DNA of 64,000 nt from Isoetes taiwanensis. Taxonomy: Eukaryota > Streptophyta > Lycopodiopsida > Isoetales > Isoetaceae. Within the stretch, counting starts at the first letter, position 1, and each line of letters begins with the position of its first letter. The notes under the pieces were generated by a model. The model was not told the DNA's origin. It did no database searches and saw only the letters and a list, made by a program, of their open reading frames with translations. Below are positions 33,479 to 44,239 of this stretch, in pieces. The DNA lies in contig JAJEKV010000012.1 of NCBI GenBank assembly GCA_021234155.1, forward strand, positions 9,638,448 to 9,702,447, read 5' to 3'. A program made the position numbers and the translations under genes.

Positions 33479-33869
33479 CCTTTCTCGACTCGCGAGTCGA
33501 GAAAGGGGCAACAAAAGCAAAAAACGCGGGTTTTAGGGGTGAAGGCCTTTCTCGACTCGAAAGTCGAGAAAGGCGACTCAAAAGTTAGAACGGGTTTTGG
33601 GGTCGAAGGACTTTCTCGACTTCGCGAGTCGAGAAAGGCCTTCGACCCCCAAAACGTTCGCTGAGCTGCCTTTCGGCGAAGTCGAGAAAGGCCTTCGCTC
33701 GTTCCTAAACTCCAGCAGTACGCCTTTCGACTTCATGAAGTCGAAAGGCCTTCGACAAAAATCAAGTTAGGGGTCGAAGGCCTTTCTCGATTCATGAAGT
33801 TGAGAAAGGCAAAAGCTCAAAAATGCAAGTTTGAGGGGCCTTTCTCGACTCCGCGAGTCTAAAAAAGGC
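33479..33869. repeat. Array of about seven TCGACTNNNNAGTCGA palindromes
   Basis: Palindromes with core TCGACTCGCGAGTCGA or CGACTTCATGAAGTCG and flanking CCTTTC/GAAAGG arms start at about 33479, 33548, 33609, 33675 (half only), 33723, 33780 and 33839, roughly every 60 bp. The first (28 bp) and fifth (26 bp) are perfect. Isolated relatives lie at 32889-32900 and 35818-35840 in the same transposon. Confidence 0.85.
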
Positions 33870-35999
33870 GACTTCGAGTAAAAAAAAGGGCAATTTCAAA
33901 GCTCGAGTGGTGCGAGAAGGTCGAAAATGAATAACCTTCAAACATCCTATGTATTTTCTATGAAAAAGTACCCTCCCCATAAATTTCCTCACATTATTTT
34001 CCATGAAAAATAGACCTAAGGTCGAGAAAAGCAGCTAAGAGCAAAATGCACAGTTCTAAGAGAGAAAAAATTACATTAAGATTTTAATCATTTAATCGTT
34101 TTTCAACTTATCTCATCCTAACCGAGTGTTTTATGGCCACTCGACACCCCTTTCTTATGTCATCCCTAGACGTTGGCCACATCCTTTAAAAAACCCAAGG
34201 CATTCCTAGGAAATCTCCTTAGTCTAGGTTGTGCCCATAGAACATACCCCAAGAATGATCCTATAGAGTCTACAACAAAGAAGCATACAACAACCATGTT
34301 TTAGATGACAAGAAGGTATTGCTAAGGAAGTTTCTAATTTTATTTTAAACAATCTTCTTTCAATCTTTCAAGGTCTAAAACTTTAAAATTTAAAATTAAT
34401 ATCTCTGTAGCCTATCATTACCGATTTCAACACCAATTATTATGTTGGACATCCTTATTTTTCAAATATCCCCCCATATATGATATTTTTTATTTTTTTC
34501 CAATGTTATTTCTATACCCCGCTTTTTTTTCCCACCTATTTTTAAATTTTAAAATTTGGTACACACACCTTTGAGCCGGAGATACCGTTGTACCACTTGA
34601 AGCTGCCATAATCTGCCATAGCCATAGCTCCGACCAAATTGATTCTTCAAGTGATCCTACCTGAATCGGAGTCTTGGTGTGGATGCGGAGCAGGAAAAAC
34701 ATGCGAATGTGGAGTCTTGGTGTGGAAGCGGAGCAGAAGAACGAATCGTCAAAAGACATCAAGCAGAAGAAGCATCACCTGCAATACCTTCTTTTCTTGA
34801 CTATGGTCGAACCATGGCGGCATCCCGGGCAGCGATGGCGGATCCGGCATTGAGCTTGGCCTCACGATGTTTGCTTCGAATATGAGCTTCAACATTTCTT
34901 GCTTCGAATCTGAATCTGGCTGTGGAAATCTTGCTTTGAATCTCAATCTGGCTGTGGAAATCTTGCTTCGAATCTCAATCTGGCCGTGGAAATCTTGTTG
35001 GAGGCGCTTTACCCTTTGAATCTTGCATCCCGGAGATAAGGGAGCGGCAGATAGGAGATAAGGGAGCGGCCGGAGCAGAATCGCCAGAGCTTTTGGGGTT
35101 CGATGGAGCTTCCCTTGCAGGTTACAGAAGAGGGGCTGTCGGCACCAGCAAAGGGCTCCAGCAAAGGGCTCCTGTCAGCTATTCCGGCATATGTAAACCG
35201 GTCTGGGCAACATGGCTTTCTATCCCGGCTCCAGAGAGTTGAATCCCTGTTTGTAGATCCCAGATCCTATCCTGTTTGCAGATGTCCGATCCTATTTGCA
35301 GGTGTTGGCAGTGACTGGAGTTCTTGCTTCCGGAGTTGTTTTGCCTCGCCTTTTCGAAGTAGCACAGGTCTTTCCTTCAAATAAAAACAAAGGTCTACCT
35401 TCAAAGAAAAACAAAGGTCTGCGTGTGGCGGAAAGCTCACCTTCTTCAGGAAAGACTCTTCAGGTAAGATATTGATCGGCCTCACGTTCTGGAAGTTTAG
35501 TTTCTAGTTGCAAACTGAGACCTCGCATTTCGCACCGGAGTTGGCCGGCTGTCAAGATTTTGCCTCTGCTTTTTGCCTGAGTCTGTGAGGCAGAGTTGCA
35601 GAGTCTTCCTTTGCATTTGAGGGACGTTTTACCTCAGCGGCATGGACATGAATGTTTGTATTGAATTTGTGTAGGTTTTGGATAGGCTTTTTGTATCACG
35701 TGGATATAGTCCTCCGAAAGCATAGAATTTCGAGCAACGGGCATATAACATAAGGGGCAAACAGAGTGGAGCCTCGGTTGAATTCTGGTTGCATAGGTCT
35801 TCAGGAAAGACTCTTCAATTCTCGACTCAGTAGTCGAGAACACATATTTTTTTATTAAATCAATTAAATTAAATTGTTTTATATTTAATTAAATTAATTA
35901 TTAATTATATTTTAATATTATTATTTTTAATCTCAAGGGGATATATTCCCCTTTAGTTATTTTGGTTTTCCCCTCTCCCCTTCCCCCTTCATCTCTTCC

Positions 36000-36140
36000 C
36001 CAACTCCTCCCACTTGCCCTTCTTCTCACCCCCTTTCCGAACTCACCTCGCCTTGCCCCTCTTCTCACCCCCTTTCCGAACTCACCTCCCCTTGCCCCTC
36101 TTCTCCTCCCCCCTTAGAACTCACCCCCCCTTGCCCCTTT
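36000..36140. repeat. C-rich minisatellite
   Basis: Two close copies and one diverged copy of a 38-39-bp unit (CCTTGCCCCTCTTCTCACCC, then a CCGAACTCACCT block), in a pyrimidine-rich stretch running from about 35940 to 36230. Non-coding, near the right end of the DNA transposon. Confidence 0.7.
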
Positions 36141-36332
36141 TCAAACTTCCTCCCTCCCCCTTCTTCCAACTTATCCCCTTCCATTACTTCTCTCAACTTT
36201 TCCCCGAACTTCTCCCCTTCCCTTCCCCTTCCCCTTATCTAACAACGATTCAATGTAAAAAAATTTGTCCCATTTTCAGTCTGAGTCCCAAAATTCGAGA
36301 TTTGTCCCACTTTAATTAAATACGACTTATTG

Positions 36333-38128
36333 CACTTTGTGTTGCTTATTCCCTACGGTACAGATGGATGGCATTTTAAAATACCTCATGGACGGAGTGG
36401 TGCAAAGGAAGTAACTATTATGGAATACTACAGATATCATCCGTTCGCTGACGATGGACATGCATCCACCCTTCACATGGCTGGCCGGTTGTTTCAAGAA
36501 TACATTTGTGATATGTTTGCGAAGATGGAACAAGAAAGGCTACAATTCATTGTGTTGAATCAACACACCATTCGAAAAGACATGTTGCAGGGTGTTATGG
36601 ACTTTGAAGGAGATGATGCAAGTGCTATTGGCCGAAAAGTTGTGTTACCATCCTCACATGTAGGAGTTCCGAGATACATGACCCAACGGTATCAGGATGC
36701 CATGTCTATTGTTCGCGAACATGGCAGGCCGGACCTCTTTATAACCATGACTGCCAATGCGAATTGGGAAGAAATTAGGAGGGAATTATTATATGGCCAA
36801 TCGCCAAATGATCGACCAGAGTTAATAGCCAGAGTATTCCATATGAAAGTAAAGGAGCTGGTAGATCTGATAACTAATCATGGTATATTTGGCCGCATAA
36901 TCGCAAAAGTCTATGTTATTGAGTTCCAAAAGAGAGGCTTGCCACATGTACATTTGTTGACTATGTTGGATCAGGCCGACAAGCCCTTCACAGCCGAAGA
37001 GATTGATCAAATCATTTGTGCTGAAATACCAGATAAGGATGCATATCCCGAATTATATGAGGTTGTCACCCGTAATATGATGCATGGGCCATGTGGTACT
37101 GGATATCCGAATAGTCCGTGTATGCAGGATGGTAAATGTACAAAACGTTATCCACGTGCATTTTCAGATGAGACGACAGTTGTTGACGGATATCCATTGT
37201 ACCGAAGAAGGGATGATGGTCGAAAGGTGAAAAAAGGGGATATACATTTAGACAACAGATGGGTCGTGCCATACAATCCGTGGCTTACATCCTACTTCAA
37301 GTGCCATATCAATGTTGAGGTGTGTGCTGCCGTCAAGGCCGTTAAATATCTATACAAATATGTATACAAAGGGCCGGATATGATCAATGTGAACTTAGAA
37401 GCAGCGAGTGATGGTGCATCTACTAGCACCAGACCCACCATAAACCATGATGAGGTTGAGCAATACTTGAATGCACGCTATTTCTCAGCTTCTGAGGCAT
37501 CATGGAGAATCCTCTCATATGAAATACAACAACAGTTTCCTCATGTCACTAGATTGGCTGTGCATCTCCCAATGCAACAAGATGTATACTATCGAGAAGG
37601 TATGAGCATGGACAGTATAAGAAGCAAGAATAATGGAACAACATTGACAGCATTTTTCGAGATGAATGCATCTGGGGGTAGAGAGGCTAGAGAGGCTACT
37701 CAATTGCTCTATCATGATCTTCCTAAAAAGTTTACCTACGATCAACCCAGTCGAAAATGGAAGGTCAGAGAGAATACCCAGAAGTTTCCCACTATTGGAC
37801 GCATGTACTTTGTTAATCCTTCAGAAGGAGAGCGATACTATTTACGACTGCTGTTGACCCGCGTGACAGGTGCAATTAGTTTTGAAGATTTACGCTCTTT
37901 TGACGGGGAGTTGTGTGCAACATATAAAGAAGCTTGCATTCGTCGTGGGTTGCTTCGGGACGACACAGAATGGCTCGAGTCTCTTCAGGAAGCAGCAGCA
38001 TGGGGCATGCCACCACAATTGCGACATATTTCGCCATGATACTTTTAAATTGCGAACCATCGAATCCGCTGCAACTGTGGGAAGAAGTCAAGCTTTCTAT
38101 GGTCGATGACTTCTTGCATGAGGCATGA
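36333..38128 (+). pseudogene. Helitron Rep (HUH endonuclease) part
   Basis: Continues the N-terminal part after the DNA transposon. It has the Helitron-like N-terminal domain (HFVLLIPYGTDGWHF...), then the Rep catalytic core: HUH motif in RGLPHVHLL (near 36940) and the two-tyrosine motif YLYKYVYKG (near 37360), separated by the usual Cys-containing stretch HGPCGTGYPNSPCMQDGKC. Rep nicks and joins DNA at the element ends in rolling-circle transposition. The frame slips by one base near 38030 (LRHIF...), and a TGA stop stands at 38126-38128 before the helicase. Confidence 0.9.
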
Positions 38129-39604
38129 AGGGTTGCGGAGGATCAAAGTGTGCAAGTGTGTGATCGGTTTTTTGATATGGCACTTCTAGACATTGAAGAC
38201 TACATGAATTCTGGCGGACGATCTTTGAGAGAGTTTGAATTCATTCTTCCCGAGCGTGCAATAGATCCATATATGATATTTCGGGATGAGGTGTTTCAAG
38301 AAGACATGGCAGAGGTGCAAGAAGTTGTGGACCGCCTATATCACGACCAACGTATTATCTTTGACCGTGTGATCCATGAGCACGTGATGTTGGAAAAAGG
38401 ACGGGTGTTCTTTGTTCATGGTGCAGGTGGATCGGGAAAGAGTTTTCTTTTTAACACCATGTTGTCTTATGTTCGTGCCAGAGGTATCATTGCACTTGCA
38501 GTTGCTTCCTCTGGAATTGCATCCACTTTATTGAAGGGCGGGCGCACTGCACATTCAAGGTTCAAGATACCGATAAATATAGATGAGACATCAACGTGCA
38601 ATATTCCAAAGCAGTCTGAGCTGGCAAAATTGATAAGAGCGACACGTATGATTATATGGGATGAGGCCCCAATGATGCATAAACATGTTTATGAAGCATT
38701 GGAGAGAACGCTCCGTGATGTGATGTCATGTGACAAATTATTTGGAGGACTCATTGTTGTTTTAGGAGGAGATTTTCGCCAGGTTCCACCTGTGGTACCA
38801 CGAGGAAATCGACCCCAAATTGTGCAAGCTTCCTTGAAGTACTCTTACATATGGGATCATGTCGAGGAACATAAGCTCAACACAAACATGCGGGTAATGA
38901 ACAATGTGGGGAGCGATCTGGAAGAGCAAAGGGCATTTGCTGACTATCTTCTACGGGTTGGAGATGGGCTCGAAACCACATTTCCCGACATTGGGTCGGA
39001 CGTAATATGTCTTCCGGAAGAGATTTGTGTCAAGTCACAGGACTTGAATGATTTGCTACACGTGGCATTTCCGGATGTTTCCACGAATTATGAAAGTGTG
39101 TCCTATTGGGTGCAAAGGGCAATCCTTACGCCACTAAATGACGATGTAGATGAAGTAAACAAGAGGATGACAGGGTGGTTGCCTGCTACCCCTGTTGATT
39201 ATTACAGTGCCGATCGAGCTGTGGATGAGAATGATGCGGGGTCTATCTGTTGAATTTTTGAATCGCAAACTCATTTGGGATGCCTCCACATCAATTGACA
39301 TTGAAGGTTGGCATGATTGTCATGTTGTTGAGGTCAGTTTCTACCCGGAAAGGACTCTACAATGGAACTCGCCTCATCATACGTTCATTGGGAAGACAAT
39401 AAGTCCCAGGGCCAAACGATGAAAATGGTTGGTTTGTATTTGCCAAACCCAGTATTTAGTCACGGACAACTCTATGTGGCACTCTCGAGAGCTCAAGGAA
39501 TCCAAGGAATAAAGGTACTCATTCTATCGAAGGATGAAGATGCTTCCACAGACGTCGACCGATCAAGATATACAACAAATATTGTATACAAAGAACTCCT
39601 CTAA
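38129..39604 (+). pseudogene. Helitron Pif1-like helicase part
   Basis: Same frame as the Rep tail after the TGA. Motifs in order: Walker A GAGGSGKS (near 38425), Walker B IIWDEAPM, GGDFRQVPPV, then, after frameshifts near 39235 and 39400, NKSQGQTM and [10 protein letters not shown] (motif VI) to a stop at 39604. Pif1-family SF1 helicases unwind DNA during Helitron replication. The stretch between EFLN and NKSQGQ is shorter than in intact Helitron helicases and lacks the usual LMLLRN-like block, so there is also an internal deletion. Not functional as it stands. Confidence 0.88.
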
Positions 39605-40245
39605 TTGTGAGCCTAATACTTAAATGTCTCTACCTTCGATTTCTCTTTTTTTCATTGATTTCTTTTATTTTATTTCTTTTTTGTCTTATGTACTTACTTA
39701 CTTCTTTATCCATGTAGATGCTGCGTATTTTGGTCCCTTGGTATGTCTTTGGTCACCACATCGCCAAATGCCTAAAAGGTGACAGGAGTTATCACGTTAC
39801 CAGTGTTATTTTTATCGTACGTGCTCTTGGGTCATGGTATGATTGGGAACGAAAATACCACGCTCTTAGGCCCTTGGTGATGTGCGCCATGTGGAGATGC
39901 ATATTTAGAGTTCCATCATGAACTAAAATACGTCAATGAGCCAGGACAAAATTTTGTGTTTTGTATTTCTGTACCTATTTTTTGTTCGTGTACTTAACTA
40001 CTTCTAAGGGTGACATTTTGAGCATAAGTTTTGGATCCAGCTTTCCAAAATTTTGTTTTCAGAGGTAGATTTAACACATTTGTTACAAAGCATTGTTTTC
40101 TCTGTTGAAATTGATAAACGCAAAGTTAATACATTGATGATACTGTCATTAGACAAATTTCAATAACAAAAAAATTACAAAAGCAAATATTGTCTGATCT
40201 TGCCTACATCAACGTGTGTATGGACGTTAAAGGCCGAGGAAAAAC
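39605..40245 (+). other. Helitron 3' non-coding region
   Basis: AT-rich sequence between helicase and terminus. A 67-residue open frame at 39718-39921 has no recognised motif. The last 45 bp before the terminus (AGGACATTAGCCCGGCAACG) are shared with Helitron 2. Confidence 0.5.
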
Positions 40246-40292
40246 ACATGCCCAGGACATTAGCCCGGCAACGCCGGGCACACGTTTACTAG

Positions 40293-41045
40293 TAGGCTTT
40301 TAAGTTCTACCACGTCGGGGATCATCATCGTATACCCCTAGTAACCAACATCCAAATATAAATGACATTGGCAAGGTTTGAACCCATGACCAAATGTACA
40401 TTTATTTTGGCATTACTAGACCTATACCAACTCACCACACATCCGTTGGGCAAAACGTTTGCCTTAGATGCACTCTTTGTAGGCAGGATTTAATCCCGCC
40501 TTAGGAAGTCTAGGTCCTAGGGGCAACTCTAGGGGCATGGCTTTTTAGCCTCACAATCCTAGTGCCACCTACCATAGTTCCATTGTTTTTTTATTACTTT
40601 GTTTAAGGTCCATACTAGACTAATCTTGTACAGACTAGCTAGTTTATCCCACCGCCTTGCGGCAGCCAAAGTGGAGGACACTATAGGCTTTTAAGTTCTA
40701 CCACGTCGGGATCATCATCGTATACCCCTAGTAACCAACATCCAAATATATTGGCAAGGTTTGAACCCATGACCAAATGTACATTTATTTTGGCATTACT
40801 AGGCCTATACCAACTCACCACACATCCGTTGGGCAAAACTTTTGCCTTACATGCACACTTTGTAGGCAGGATTTAATCCCGCCTTAGGAAGTCTAGGTCC
40901 TAGGGGCAACTCTAGGGGCATGGCTTTTTAGCCTCACCATCCTAGTGCCACCTACCATAGTTCCATTGTTTTTTTATTACTTTGTTTAAGGTCCATACTA
41001 GACTAATCTTGTACAGACTAGCTAGTTCATCCCACCGCCTTGCGG
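40293..41045. repeat. Two tandem copies of the roughly 390-bp repeat
   Basis: Units at 40293-40683 and 40684-41045. Each starts TAGGCTTTTAAGTTCTACC and ends with CTAGTTTATCCC, CCGCCTTGCGG. The first is the right-hand continuation of the target interrupted at 26714. The second breaks off right after its hairpin, where unrelated sequence begins. Confidence 0.85.
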
Positions 41046-41499
41046 CATCTGAAGGCCCTAGATCTTGATTCTTGCTTCCACTGGCGAAAAGTCCCAACAG
41101 GCTGAGTAAAATGGTCGGCTTCTACACAGGTAACTAAATAGGGCTTTATGCCCACAGATGAGAACAAAATAGAATAGAATAGAATATAATTTTTATCGTC
41201 CATGGAGACCAATTGGCCTATGGGACCCAAACAGGAGGCACAACAAGCGTATTACTGTCTGGGTTAAATCCCCCTGCACCGAATGGTTGTTTGGGGGGAA
41301 AACCGTGACAGGAATAGGTTTGCTGTCAAACTGTACAAATATAAATACAAATATATATACATCATATGGGAGATATATATGTACACGTATCAGGTAAGTG
41401 CCCGAGGACCGAGCTGATCTCGGCGATCCATCATCTCTTGGAGGTATGATCCCAACCTTTGTATTGAGCTCGTGCTCAGCATCTTATGCAAAGGCTGGC
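41046..41499 (-). other. Probable 3' untranslated end of the minus-strand LINE
   Basis: No coding frame of note. On the minus strand it follows the reverse-transcriptase reading. At about 41160-41185 it has a short TATTC repeat (three units), a type of tail seen in some non-LTR clades. Confidence 0.3.
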
Positions 41500-42988
41500 C
41501 AGGGCGGACCAGCTTAGCGTAACGTATCTAAATATCATTATATGCCGGACAACTCTGAAGGGTATGGCATTCGTCTTCCACCACTCCAACTTGGTTGGCA
41601 AAGCCTCTCCTGACGTGGTTCCCCAATCCATCTCCCCGTCTCAATCCAGAGATGGTGTACACCTGTGCAGATAGAGGCAATGGATCTGCGTTTTTTCATG
41701 GGTAGATGAGTGCGCAGATAGTAATGCGGGTCCCGCCCCAACATGAGATTTATGTGGCATTGATAATGTGCCGTCTTGACCTGTTCAAGGATGCTGGCAT
41801 CCCATAGCTTGCTGAGGAAGCATATGCCAAGGTACTGTCTGAGAGTGTGGCGATCTGCCTCCGTTTGCACTCAGATGCACCTGTGCTCCTGCACATTCCA
41901 TCTGGCCAGCCACTGAGCTCTCTTTTCCCGCCAGCAGGCATTTAGGTGTTGAGGGACAGTGGACTTCACCCCTAGGGCCCATGCCAAGAAAGCTTTCTGC
42001 ACCCGCTCCAAGTCATTCCAAGTGGTGCGAGTAATCACCGCGCCCCAGACCTCGACCCTATACAGAATCATAGGTTCTACTAGCACCTTGAATAGGTGCG
42101 ATTGATGGGCCCAATCATACAACTCTGCCTTGTGGGTATTGTTCTGCATTGCATAGAGTGCCTTCTAACCTGTTGCGGCTCCCAACCGAATGAAATTATC
42201 CCAGTTCATGGCCGACAGAAACTCCACCCCCAAACATTTGTAAGCGGACACCGCTTCAACATTTTGGCCACGATAAGTTAGGGTGGGGCCCTTGGCTGGT
42301 GTGTACACGATACGAGAACCACCTTGGTCTTGGCTAAGTTGACGCGCATGTCAGTAATCTGGCAAAAGTGTCCAGGGCATCAAGATGGCGTTGTATGTCT
42401 GCCTGAGTGTGTGCTAGGAGGTCCACATCATCAGCATAGATCAGCTGCCTGGTGGCTGGTGTAGGAGTTGCGCCCCAGTGCCTCCATTATCAGCGAGCCA
42501 TCTCCCCAGCTGATCAATATACAGGCCAAATAGTGTAGGAGAGAGAGGGCATCCCTGGCAGACCCCGATACTGCTCACGAATGGTTGGCCCGCTGGTTGC
42601 AGTCGGCCTGTGCATGTCTCATATAACCTGTACACCGCATTTTTGCCTAGCTGCTGCAGTCTTGTCCACAGCTTTTCTCAAGGCACAGGGTCAAAAGCCT
42701 TGGCGAAGTCTACGAAGCAGCAATACAGATCTTGTCAACAGTTCCTGCTGTCCTCAACTAGAGTCCACAGCATGAATATATGATCTATGGTTGAGTGCCT
42801 CGGCCTGAATCCTGCTTGTGTGAGTGCCCCCACTTCTGCTGCCTCTGCCCATCCTATCAACTGCTGCTCGAGGATCCCGATGAGGAGCTTTGCAAAGACT
42901 GAGCTGGTCATGATGGTTCGGTAATTGGCGGGGCAGTGCAGGTCTCCTGCCTTGTAGATTGGAACAACCCTGCTAGTGGTGACTGTCC
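41500..42988 (-). pseudogene. Non-LTR retrotransposon reverse transcriptase
   Basis: Minus-strand reading from 42988: VVPIYKAGDLHCPANYRTI, AGFRPRHSTIDHIF, then, after a frame change, CFVDFAKAFDPV, GVCQGCPLSPTLFGLYIDQL, and an intact YADD box in QLIYADDVDLL (near 42440). Further down are LVEPMILYRVEVWGAV and the LGVK block of the thumb/C-terminal region. This is the palm and thumb of a jockey/RTE-like non-LTR reverse transcriptase. The endonuclease and upstream part are missing, and several stops and frameshifts interrupt it. It abuts a plus-strand LINE at 42989. Confidence 0.8.
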
Positions 42989-44239
42989 CTTTAATCTGAA
43001 GAAAAATTCTAAACTATCCAAAGTATCTAAGAACATCTCAAATAAATTTGAGTCTCCAGCCTTGAACACTAGATATCAAACTAGAAGGAGTACTAAGAGC
43101 CAAAAGAAAAAATTCCATTAGAATTTTTTCCCTGCTGTATTCTTCTCTTTCCCTATGAAGATTCTGTCCTGGAAGCTTAGACGTATTAAAGGCTCTCTAA
43201 AGAGAAAAAGAGCTATTGCTCAGATTAGAGAATACAATGTTGATATTATCTTGCTTCAAGAGCTAAGGCTTCCTAATTTTGAATGCTCTAATCTTGCTAA
43301 TTGGATTGCTCCTGGTTACTCTTCTTGTTGGATTGAAACCACTGGTACTGCTGGTGGTATTTGTATTATGTGGAAAAATATCGATCATCGCCTCATTTAT
43401 AACAGCCCTGATAAAAATTGGCAAGCTGTAGTGCTCAAAATAAAGAACTTGCCTTTGAGGTTCTTAACATCTATGCTTCTATCAATTTCAACGATAGAGA
43501 GAAGCTCTGGCCTCAGATTAATAGCTGGCTTGATAATCAAAATTCTATTTCCTGGATTATGGGTGGAGACTTTAATAACACTCCTACTTGGGATCTTAAA
43601 CTTGGCAAAGACCTGAACATGTCTCGAACTGAGAAGTCCAACTGGGACAATCTCCTTGATAATCATCTATTTACTCATATTCCTTCTTCAACAGTTAAAT
43701 AGTCATGGTCAAATAAACAAGAAGGAAATAAAAGATTCTTCTGTGCTTTAGACAGATTCTATATTAATAATTCTGATAATTCTTTCTGGGATAGTTGTGT
43801 GGTTTATAGTGATGAGAGTACTTCGATTTCAGATCACCAACCTCAGTTCATGGAAACCAAGCATATGCTTAGCATTATGAGGCAAAGGAATTGTCCCTTT
43901 AAGTTTAATTATAGTTTGCTAAGTAAGATTTTAAAGCATTTTATGCTAGTCTCCCTAGAGTTCAATCTTCTAACTCTATAAGAGACTTTTATTCTAATAT
44001 TAAATCTTCCAAACCTTGGATCAAACAATGGTCTAAGAATCACTTTAGCCATAGGAAAGCACAGGAAAAAAGGTACATGATTGAAATGAAAAATATCAGG
44101 ATGAAGATTCAAGAAGATCTCTTTAACATTGATCTTCACTTAGAGGAAGGGAATCTTGAGCAAACCATTAAGGTTATGGAGGAGTATGAAGCCAAAGGTA
44201 CGACCATTAGAAGTAGAATTAAGTATCGTCGACTTGAAA
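42989..44239 (+). pseudogene. L1-type LINE copy 1: ORF1 tail and endonuclease
   Basis: The ORF1 end (SPALNTRYQTRRSTKSQKKK, stop at 43121) is followed by ORF2 from 43155: MKILSWKLRRIKGSLKRKRA, LLQELRLPNFECSNLANW, then in the next frame GGDFNNTPTWDLKLG and SDHQP. These are AP-endonuclease motifs of L1-like elements: LQE metal-binding glutamate, GDFN and SDH. Lesions are a frameshift near 43440, TAG at 43700-43702 and further shifts near 43980. The reading breaks near 44240 and resumes at 45408. Confidence 0.8.

Larger units (their letters stand above)
32732..36328. mobile_element. 3.6-kb non-autonomous DNA transposon, 25-bp TIRs, ATTG duplication
   Basis: Ends AAGTCGTATTTAATTAAAG and its reverse complement CTTTAATTAAATACGACTT are part of a perfect 25-bp inverted repeat that runs on into TGGGAC. 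Flanks are ATTG at 32728-32731 and again at 36329-36332. Removing the insert plus one ATTG joins ...YDPL to HFVLLIPYG in frame. GGGAC/GTCCC motifs recur near both ends. No transposase frame is seen. The inside is low-complexity: an array of palindromes (33479-33869), short tandem repeats at 34.67-35.07 kb (for example a 33-bp CTTGCTTCGAATCTCAATCT unit) and a C-rich minisatellite. The 4-bp duplication and TIR do not obviously match a plant superfamily I can name. Confidence 0.85.
27271..40292 (+). mobile_element. Helitron 3, autonomous-type (13.0 kb), now defective
   Basis: It starts TCTACTTACTTAAAAAG and ends AGCCCGGCAACGCCGGGC, ACACGTTTACTAG at 40292, followed by host T. It carries a Rep with HUH and two-tyrosine motifs and a Pif1-family helicase, the defining RepHel content. 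Precise host junctions are shown by unfilled copies of the target repeat (ACTA|TAGG at 26324/26325 and 40684/40685). Inside are a gene of unknown function, a duplicated exon block and a 3.6-kb DNA transposon. Frameshifts and stops in RepHel mean that it can no longer move by itself. Confidence 0.9.

Noticed and set aside
33479-33869. CRISPR-like array
   Set aside because: Regular palindromic repeats of about 60-bp spacing, but in a plant transposon, with degenerate repeats, non-unique spacers and no cas genes.
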